From Paenibacillus luteus (GTDB lineage Bacteria; Bacillota; Bacilli; Paenibacillales; Paenibacillaceae), in NCBI RefSeq assembly GCF_006542765.1, contig NZ_SKCD01000012.1, positions 1 through 64,000 on the forward strand: a stretch of DNA of 64,000 nt, in the 5' to 3' direction. Shown here in pieces: positions 57,798 through 64,000 of this stretch (positions within the stretch are counted from its first letter, which is position 1; each line of letters starts with the position of its first letter). Under the pieces are notes generated by a model. It made no database searches, was not told the DNA's origin, and saw only the letters and a list, made by a program, of their open reading frames with translations. Position numbers and translations under genes: made by a program.

Positions 57798-59558
57798 TTA
57801 AATTTTTTTTAGAGTTTTTATCATTTTTAATAGGATTTTGTAAAGCGAATAGAGTATTTTATGTTTATTTTTCAAGGAGCTTGTTTGGCTATGCTCAATC
57901 AAATCCATGATATTCATCGAAACATCATATCCGTTCATATTAGAAAAATAGTTTTTTTGTTTTTCTCTTACATAGGCTATTGCGTTGTCTAGAACTTTCT
58001 GACGATTTTCGACTTGTGTTTTATGATATGGAACTCGGTACAATGAGGTGGTTTTGTCTACCAACAAGAAGTCGTTATCGAGTGATAGCCTCATCCAAAA
58101 ATCCCAATCCTCTAACGCATCCATATTCTCATCAAAGTAGATCTTGTCTCGTACTAAATCTTTCTTAAACATCACACATTGTATGGGTAAATAATTTTGG
58201 TAAAACAACTTCAACCTATTGAACTTACTATTAAACACCACTTTGTATTCATGGTTTAGGGTAGATTCATCTGCTAAGTACTCCGTAGGAACCTCGAAAG
58301 CAACAGAATATATAACAGAAATAGGATGACGAGACAACTCATTAACTAACACTTCTACGTGATCTGGGAATAATAAATCATCATCATCTAAAAAGTTAAG
58401 AAATTCCCCGTTCGCCATATCTAAAGCGATATTCGCAGCTCTAGAACGTCCTACTTTATCCTTTGTACTGAAGAACACAATATTCAGATCATGGAAATCT
58501 TCTTTAATTAATTTCTCTGACTCATTGCCTCCATCTTCAACAACAATTACTTCAATGTTTTTGTACGTTTGATTCCTTACACTCGTCAGTGCTTCTTTCA
58601 ATATCTTCGTTCTACCTATCGAACGAATCAAAATAGACACAAGCGGTTTATAATCGTGTTGTACGAAATTATTATAAAATCCGCCTGTCCTTTCCTCCTC
58701 GTAATCCCAACCAACGAAGGTTGGTTTGAGTTTTTTTAATGAGCGACTATAAAAAAAAGGGGTCATAGACAAATTCCGGATGTATGCAGATACAAGATTT
58801 CTCCGAAGTCCGTGATTAGGATTACCCTGAAGAACCATGTAAGAGAACTTCATGTGCCATATGACAACATGGCGTAGTGAACCATACCTAACTTTTAAAT
58901 TCAAGTTATTCATCAAACTATGGGTGAATTGGTTAGGTTTGATTTCATTTGCTTCTTTGTAGGAATAATGATAAACGATACACTGTGGCATATATATCAA
59001 GTTATAGCCTTTAGATCGAATTCTCCAGCTCAAATCAACATCTTCCGCATACATGAAGATGGCCTTGTCAAAGCCATTTACTTCTGCAAAGACAGCTCTT
59101 CTTATGATAAAAGCTGCTCCACTAATCCAACTTATCGATAAGGTAACAGGATCATAATTCTTTGGGTGTTCATAAGGGAATTGTCTAAACTCCCATGCGG
59201 CAATATTTTTGTCACTTTGTTCAATAACGATCGAAGCATTTAGAATCGAATCTTCCAATAATTCCGTATCGATATTCAGGAAAAAAATATAGTCTGATTT
59301 ACCTTTTTTTACCCCTATATTATTGGCTCTACCAAAGCCGACATTTTTTTTATTTTGAACCAGTTGGATGCTTCCAAAGCTAGATTCGTAATTAACAATT
59401 TCTTGTTCAATCTTAGATATCGTTGAATCCGAAGACGCATTATCAACAAAAATGAGGTTTAATTTTTCTTTCGGAAAACGGCATCGTGATATACTGTCAA
59501 CACATTTCTCAACCCAAGATTCCGAGTTATAAGTTACTATAATGATATCTAACTCCAT
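57798..59558 (-). CDS. Double-domain GT2 glycosyltransferase
   Basis: A 586-residue protein with two GT2 modules. The first (residues 1-270) has IIIVTYNSESWVEKCVDSIS, FVDNASSDSTISK, FFLNIDTELLEDSIL and YAEDVDLSWRIRSKG. The second (about 300-520) has VSILIRSIGRTKILKEALTS, VIVVEDGGNESEKLI and FLNFLDDDDLLFPDHVEVL. Two catalytic sites in one chain suggest it adds two different linkages of the repeat unit (family knowledge for WsaE- and RgpF-like enzymes; inference here). Confidence 0.9.
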   Translation of the reverse strand: MELDIIIVTYNSESWVEKCVDSISRCRFPKEKLNLIFVDNASSDSTISKIEQEIVNYESSFGSIQLVQNKKNVGFGRANNIGVKKGKSDYIFFLNIDTELLEDSILNASIVIEQSDKNIAAWEFRQFPYEHPKNYDPVTLSISWISGAAFIIRRAVFAEVNGFDKAIFMYAEDVDLSWRIRSKGYNLIYMPQCIVYHYSYKEANEIKPNQFTHSLMNNLNLKVRYGSLRHVVIWHMKFSYMVLQGNPNHGLRRNLVSAYIRNLSMTPFFYSRSLKKLKPTFVGWDYEEERTGGFYNNFVQHDYKPLVSILIRSIGRTKILKEALTSVRNQTYKNIEVIVVEDGGNESEKLIKEDFHDLNIVFFSTKDKVGRSRAANIALDMANGEFLNFLDDDDLLFPDHVEVLVNELSRHPISVIYSVAFEVPTEYLADESTLNHEYKVVFNSKFNRLKLFYQNYLPIQCVMFKKDLVRDKIYFDENMDALEDWDFWMRLSLDNDFLLVDKTTSLYRVPYHKTQVENRQKVLDNAIAYVREKQKNYFSNMNGYDVSMNIMDLIEHSQTSSLKNKHKILYSLYKILLKMIKTLKKI

Positions 59559-59573
59559 CAGAAAAGCTTCCCC

Positions 59574-60341
59574 TCAGACCTGCTCTTTTATATCCTCATT
59601 GCCATGAGAATTGATGTTCATATATTGGTTGCATATCTCTTCAACGTCACCTGAGCTAATAAGCTTTCCTCGGTTGAGCAAAAATGCTTTTTTGCACATG
59701 CTTCTAATTTGTTCAATAGAATGTGAAACCATGATAACGGTAGTATCATCGGTAATCATTGTTCTAATTCTCTCTTCACATTTTTGCTGGAATTTGTAAT
59801 CACCCACTGATAATATCTCATCTAAAATTAAAATATCGGGCTTCACTACTGTTGCAATACTGAACCCGATACGTGCAACCATTCCAGATGAATAATTTTT
59901 TAGAGGCACATCTAGAAAATCATGAATTTCTGCAAAATCAACAATATCGTTAAACTTACTCTCAATAAATTTTCTAGAATACCCCAAAATTGCACCATTC
60001 AAATATATATTTTCTCTTGCAGTCAGTTCCATATCGAATCCGGCACCTAACTCGATTAACGGAGCAACCTTACCATAAGTCTCTACATTTCCTTTAGTTG
60101 GAGTCAACACCCCCGCTATCGTTTTTAGCAAAGTACTTTTACCGGCGCCATTAAATCCTAATATACCAATAACTTCTCCCTTTAATATGGATAAAGAGAC
60201 ATGATCTAGTGCATTAAATTTTTCAGTGACTAATTGTCTTTTAATTTTTTTTATTATGTATTCTTTGAATCCACTTATATTTTCTTTGTGTAAATCGAAG
60301 GTGACAGATACATTTTCTAATTTTATCACTATATTTTCCAT
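59574..60341 (-). CDS. Polysaccharide ABC exporter ATPase (Wzt/TagH type, short)
   Basis: A 255-residue ATPase. Walker A GILGFNGAGKSTLLKTIAGV, the signature LKNYSSGMVARIGFSIA and Walker B PDILILDEILSVGD are all intact. The chain stops soon after the ATPase, so the C-terminal carbohydrate-binding domain that recognises capped glycan ends in some Wzt proteins is absent. Together with the permease upstream it flips the finished undecaprenyl-linked glycan outward. Confidence 0.94.
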   Translation of the reverse strand: MENIVIKLENVSVTFDLHKENISGFKEYIIKKIKRQLVTEKFNALDHVSLSILKGEVIGILGFNGAGKSTLLKTIAGVLTPTKGNVETYGKVAPLIELGAGFDMELTARENIYLNGAILGYSRKFIESKFNDIVDFAEIHDFLDVPLKNYSSGMVARIGFSIATVVKPDILILDEILSVGDYKFQQKCEERIRTMITDDTTVIMVSHSIEQIRSMCKKAFLLNRGKLISSGDVEEICNQYMNINSHGNEDIKEQV

Positions 60342-60351
60342 TTATTATACC

Positions 60352-61137
60352 TCATATAAATAAAACGATTTTATTTTCATTCTTCTTATAAACTTTATAA
60401 CCTATGAGTAAAGATAATACAGTGTATGTTATAGCTAGTGCGTTTAGTTTAAAGTCAGGAAGCTGTCCATAGAGAACCAACACCCTAAAATAGTTAATAA
60501 ATACATACACCGGGTTATATTCTACCATGCCTCTAAATGTTGCAGGAATAATCTCAATCGGATAGAATGTTGCAGAAAAAAATGATAGCAAGCTTAAAAA
60601 GACACCATAAATGTGTAAAATATCCCTATAAAAAACGGTTAATGTGGACAGCAGGAGTCCAATACCGATTGAGAATAGGAATATTAAAATAACAGGGATA
60701 AAAAACAGGGTCGATGTCAACGGTAAATCATACCCCATTATGATAATAATAATAAGAACAGCTATTAAGGAAAACGATGTATTTACCAATGAGAAACAAA
60801 TTTTGGATAAGGGAAAGATATATTTGGGCGTATATACTTTTTTAATTAATGATCCATTTTGAATCAGTCCCATTTGGGCTAAACCAGTCGATTCTGCGAA
60901 GAAAGCATACATCACCTGACCGCTTAGAAAATAAATCGGAAAGTTTTCAATTTGGTTCTTAAACATAGTAGAAAAAATAATTGTTGTGATCACCATAAAG
61001 AGCAATGGGTTTAGCACACTCCATATGATCCCTAGAGAAGACCTTCTATATTTTATTTTCAGGTCTCTTTTCACCAACTCGAATAACAATTCTCTATACC
61101 CATATATTTCTCGTATTATCTTCATGCCGTGCTTCAC
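60352..61137 (-). CDS. Polysaccharide ABC exporter permease (Wzm/TagG type)
   Basis: A 261-residue ABC-2 permease with six membrane segments. LLFELVKRDLKIKYRRSSLG at the amphipathic N-terminus and IWSVLNPLLFMVITTIIF are signatures of the family, and NPVYVFINYFRVLVLYGQLP lies near the end. The start is a GTG at 61137 (or an ATG at 61125). It forms the channel of the exporter with the ATPase gene 10 bases downstream. Confidence 0.93.
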   Translation of the reverse strand: MKHGMKIIREIYGYRELLFELVKRDLKIKYRRSSLGIIWSVLNPLLFMVITTIIFSTMFKNQIENFPIYFLSGQVMYAFFAESTGLAQMGLIQNGSLIKKVYTPKYIFPLSKICFSLVNTSFSLIAVLIIIIIMGYDLPLTSTLFFIPVILIFLFSIGIGLLLSTLTVFYRDILHIYGVFLSLLSFFSATFYPIEIIPATFRGMVEYNPVYVFINYFRVLVLYGQLPDFKLNALAITYTVLSLLIGYKVYKKNENKIVLFI

Positions 61138-61156
61138 ACTTTCCTATTAAATGTAG

Positions 61157-62137
61157 TTAGTTCTGCCTTTTACGCATTATTCTGTTCCTTATATATCTCA
61201 CGGTCGACGCAATTAGTTTCTCTTGAATTCTCAAATAAAAAAAAGCATGATTATACTGAAAACGCTGTCGTTGTACATGACTTAGATGAATTATTGCTTC
61301 TTGAAGTCCTCTTAGATAGATGCTACCCCACCCTCTTCTTAGAAAAAAAACATACTTTACTGAAAATCCAATTAATAGCATTGGTAAATTCAATAAAAGC
61401 TGAATATAGGGCATATTTTTATAAAATATATAAACGTTATTTCTTGCGGACAGCTTTATTTTAAACTCGTTATATTTAGAACCGGAAGTACCACTTCCAA
61501 CATGATACACAATTGCATCAGGACAATACTCGTTATGGTATCCATACAATTGAGCTCTATATCCAATATCTACATCTTCAAGGTAAGCAAAAAAATCTTC
61601 ATCAAATACACCAATCTTATCAAAAATCCATTTCCGGTAGATTGCAGCCCCTGCACATGAACTAAAAATTTGCCCACTAGCGCGAAAATCCGAAACCTGT
61701 TCGCCGTCACCTCGCTTGAAAGCCCATCCGAGAACTGTCAATTCATCTCCTGCGTCATCGATGATATTTCGTTCATCAAATCTGATCATTTTACTCGACA
61801 CAGAGAAAATCGATTCGCTTTGGTTAATTTGATGATACAGGGATACTAACCAATTACTCTCCACTTCCGTATCATTATTAAGAAGAACAACAAATTCACC
61901 GTTTGAGACGGATATGCCTTCGTTTACAGCTTTACTAAAGCCATAATTTCTTTCCAGTTCGATAATTTCGACTTTTGGAAAATCAGACCGGATATAATCG
62001 AGACTTTGATCCGTCGACGCATTATCGACGAGAATTACCTCGAATGAAATTCCCTTTTGCCTATACAGAGATAATAAACAGCGTTCAAGAAATTTCCGTC
62101 CGTTATAGTTCGGAATCACAATTGAGCATTGTACCAT
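61157..62137 (-). CDS. GT2 glycosyltransferase, first gene of the AT-rich cluster
   Basis: A 326-residue GT2 enzyme: CSIVIPNYNGRKFLERCLLS, ILVDNASTDQSLDYI, GFSKAVNEGISVSNGEFVVL, LNNDTEVESNWLVSL, and AYLEDVDIGYRAQLYGYHNE near the base. A C-terminal hydrophobic patch (LLLNLPMLLIGFSVKYVFFL) probably holds it to the membrane. The ribosome site before the ATG at 62137 is weak. It heads the minus-strand transcript that includes the exporter. Confidence 0.9.
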   Translation of the reverse strand: MVQCSIVIPNYNGRKFLERCLLSLYRQKGISFEVILVDNASTDQSLDYIRSDFPKVEIIELERNYGFSKAVNEGISVSNGEFVVLLNNDTEVESNWLVSLYHQINQSESIFSVSSKMIRFDERNIIDDAGDELTVLGWAFKRGDGEQVSDFRASGQIFSSCAGAAIYRKWIFDKIGVFDEDFFAYLEDVDIGYRAQLYGYHNEYCPDAIVYHVGSGTSGSKYNEFKIKLSARNNVYIFYKNMPYIQLLLNLPMLLIGFSVKYVFFLRRGWGSIYLRGLQEAIIHLSHVQRQRFQYNHAFFYLRIQEKLIASTVRYIRNRIMRKRQN

Positions 62138-62636
62138 GTGGAATTAGTCCATTCTTACGGATATTTGTTCAAACCCTTAAGGATTAAAATATTTACAACC
62201 AAACTTCACAATTGTATCTCTCTACTAATATTTCCAATTAATTATACACCAAGCGCATAGAGAAAGTGACATCCACTTCTTGATTCGTTGTATCACGTCG
62301 ATAATAAAGGATAAAATCCGACATTTCTAGAAGAGAAAATATATAAGCATTTTCTATATAACAGTCTAATATTTGCATATAGAAAGAGTCTTTCCACCCT
62401 TGTTATCTTACCAAAGTTCCACCCATATTCATACCTTATTCTCTTTTCCAAACCGAACAAATTGTTGAAATTTTGCGGAATGTATGCTTTTTCGACAAAT
62501 CCGCATTTCAAACAAATTTGTAAACTACATACAATTATAACCTCTCTTATATAGTAATCCACTCCCCCTTTTGCTAAAATACTAGAAGGAGCAACAGTTT
62601 CAGATATACATAACTATGGATGAGGAGTACGTACGA
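62138..62636. other. 499-base divergent gap without a supported gene
   Basis: AT-rich. It separates the minus-strand cluster from the plus-strand O-antigen-ligase-like gene, so it must hold both promoters; I could not fix either with confidence. A minus-strand frame at 62293-62562 has no proper ribosome site or family likeness. Confidence 0.4.
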
Positions 62637-64000
62637 ATGAGCGCACACACTAAATATTCAAGCAATGCACCGGAACCAGCGGAGGGATTAACGCTGTTTA
62701 GGTGGATTGGCACGATTGGAATTGCCCTATTTCTGGTTATTTTCCCATATCAGAGAGGATTGTTCAATGGCTATGAGTTCAGCTTTGACAGTCCAATATA
62801 CGGGGCTATCATCTTTGGATTGTTTCTGTTGATTGCAACTGCCGGCTACATCTACAAAGACTCGCAGCAGAGCAGCTATCGCGGAATTTTGTCGATTGCC
62901 GTCATGCTGCTTCCGTTCATCTATTGGATCTCTTCTTTTCAAGCGGTTTCGAGCTATTACGGAAAGTTTATGTTTCTTGTGTTTTTTCTGCTGGCCTCGC
63001 TCTTTATAAGCAGTCTTTATTTAGCAGAATCTAAGCACGCTCGTAAAACCATTGAATATGCGCTTATGCTTTCCTCCTATTTAATTGTTCTTTTCGGCCT
63101 GCTTAATTTATTCGGTCAAATGTATTACAAAGATGCGCTATGGCCTGCACACGATGGTTTCCGCCTTGCATCAGTCTTTCAATATTCAAACGCCTATGGA
63201 GGCTTTTTAGTTGCATTATTTTTAGTCAGCTTATATTATGCGGTTCATTGTGTACGACCGTCAGCAAGAATCGTGCATGCAGCCATGCTCGTACCGATTT
63301 GGATTTCATTTATGCTTACCTATTCACGCGGTGCAATTGTCATTGTGCCAGTTGTCGTGTTAGCTCTACTCCCGTTCTTGCGATTATCCAAACAAATAAC
63401 CTATCTCCTCTTTATGATTCTATCTGTTGGTATTTCAATGGCTCTATTAGGAAAGCTTACGGCAATTGTCGATAAAATTTCAGCGATTGTACAGCCGACT
63501 GAAACGAAGGCGCAGCAAACCCTCTCTTTGTTTAGCTCGCTTCCCATGCAGGGCTGGGGATTCCTGCTGCTCGGAATGATCGTTACTACTGGACTGATCC
63601 TTCTCTACCATGCCAAGCTAGATGCTCTAATGGAAAAGAAACTAGAGAAACTATCCGCGCGCAAATGGTCATTCGCTATGGTGCCTGTTGTCGCCATCAT
63701 CCTAGCGGCAGCGGCAGCTGCCAGCCTGCTCGGCAGCAGCGCGATTCGCGGCTTGCTGCCTGATAAAATTGCGGTACGCTTCGAAAATATTAATTTTCAG
63801 CAGCACAGCGTCCTGGAACGTCTAACCTTCTATAAGGATGGGCTTCATGTAGCCGAGGATTATCCACTGCTTGGAGGCGGTGGCGGCGCTTGGCAGGCCA
63901 TGTACGAGCAGTATCAGAACAATCCTTATTGGAGCAGGCAATCACACAGCTTTATAGTTCAAATTTTGGTTGAGACTGGCTGGATTGGCCTTATTGCTTT
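62637..64000 (+). CDS. O-antigen ligase / polymerase-like membrane protein, C-terminus cut by the window
   Basis: 454 codons are visible. The protein starts MSAHTKYSSNAPEPAEGLTL and has about ten membrane segments. The Wzy_C (O-antigen ligase) domain is seen in LTYSRGAIVIVPVVVLALLP, with the conserved Arg, and after it VLERLTFYKDGLHVAEDYPL, LLGGGGGAWQAMYEQYQ and SRQSHSFIVQILVETGWIGL. The ATG at 62637 has GAGGAG 9 bases before it. GC content is again like the housekeeping part. In S-layer glycan loci such a protein (WsfB) moves the glycan to tyrosine of the S-layer protein (known in P. alvei); polymerase or ligase to wall polymer is the alternative. Confidence 0.9.
   Translation, partial: MSAHTKYSSNAPEPAEGLTLFRWIGTIGIALFLVIFPYQRGLFNGYEFSFDSPIYGAIIFGLFLLIATAGYIYKDSQQSSYRGILSIAVMLLPFIYWISSFQAVSSYYGKFMFLVFFLLASLFISSLYLAESKHARKTIEYALMLSSYLIVLFGLLNLFGQMYYKDALWPAHDGFRLASVFQYSNAYGGFLVALFLVSLYYAVHCVRPSARIVHAAMLVPIWISFMLTYSRGAIVIVPVVVLALLPFLRLSKQITYLLFMILSVGISMALLGKLTAIVDKISAIVQPTETKAQQTLSLFSSLPMQGWGFLLLGMIVTTGLILLYHAKLDALMEKKLEKLSARKWSFAMVPVVAIILAAAAAASLLGSSAIRGLLPDKIAVRFENINFQQHSVLERLTFYKDGLHVAEDYPLLGGGGGAWQAMYEQYQNNPYWSRQSHSFIVQILVETGWIGLIA

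Noticed and set aside
62293..62562. 89-codon minus-strand frame in the divergent gap
   Set aside because: A G-rich tract touches the GTG directly, so spacing is wrong, and the sequence matches no family I know.

Overview
The window looks like a chromosomal segment of an endospore-forming, low-to-mid GC Firmicute of the Paenibacillus type. The evidence is a CmpA spore-cortex protein, an H-type small acid-soluble spore protein, strong AGGAGG-type ribosome binding sites, YesM/YesN-type two-component genes beside a carbohydrate ABC transporter, an SLH-domain secreted protein, and the tRNA gene style. No rRNA genes, CRISPR array or intact insertion sequence was found. Species assignment is inference.

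Layout. (1) 1-16.8 kb is a carbohydrate-uptake and catabolism block, nearly all on the minus strand. It holds a YesM-like sensor kinase, a YesN-like response regulator, a solute-binding lipoprotein and two permeases. Upstream of these is an operon of L-fucose isomerase-family protein, split transketolase (two subunits), FGGY kinase, nucleoside-hydrolase-like protein and GH78 alpha-L-rhamnosidase. A LacI-type regulator is divergent from the operon, and the gap between them is packed with ACTAAAC/GTTTAGT motifs. Isomerase, kinase and transketolase in a row resemble the known D-apiose/apulose route, but with a different isomerase family, so the substrate is open. (2) 16.8-22.8 kb: a 123-bp tandem repeat, a ribbon-helix-helix protein paired with a second DnaN-like sliding clamp, and glycolate oxidase genes (glcD, glcF) with a divergent FadR-type regulator. 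(3) 23.6-27.9 kb: a four-gene mannose-related operon (GT4 glycosyltransferase, helical toroid-like protein, mannose-1-phosphate guanylyltransferase, DUF1861 protein) behind a leader with its own terminator. It is divergent from a ctc/L25 gene whose leader also carries a terminator. A perfect 20-bp inverted repeat links the two promoters.

(4) 28.9-43.7 kb is mostly housekeeping: two near-identical tRNA triplets (Leu-Lys-Glu) around a small unknown gene plus tRNA-Ser and tRNA-Asn, SprT-like protein, CmpA, a nitroreductase with an Rrf2 regulator, Tex, a metallo-beta-lactamase-fold hydrolase, a thioredoxin-like protein, a DedA protein, a cupredoxin, a large YcdB/SLH protein, SspH and cardiolipin synthase.

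(5) 43.8-64 kb is a surface-polysaccharide locus. It has a WbaP/WsfP-like initiating phosphosugar transferase, rhamnosyltransferase-like GT2 enzymes, rmlA/C/B/D for dTDP-L-rhamnose, a probable dTDP-rhamnose 4-epimerase (6-deoxy-talose), two acyltransferases, a methyltransferase-GT2 fusion, an ABC-2 exporter (Wzm/Wzt type, short Wzt) and the start of an O-antigen-ligase-like membrane protein. This combination is that of the S-layer glycan loci of Geobacillus and Paenibacillus alvei. The stretch from about 50.5 to 62.6 kb is visibly more AT-rich than its flanks and includes a 1-kb gene-free gap with a possible transposase relic, which suggests an exchanged accessory block.
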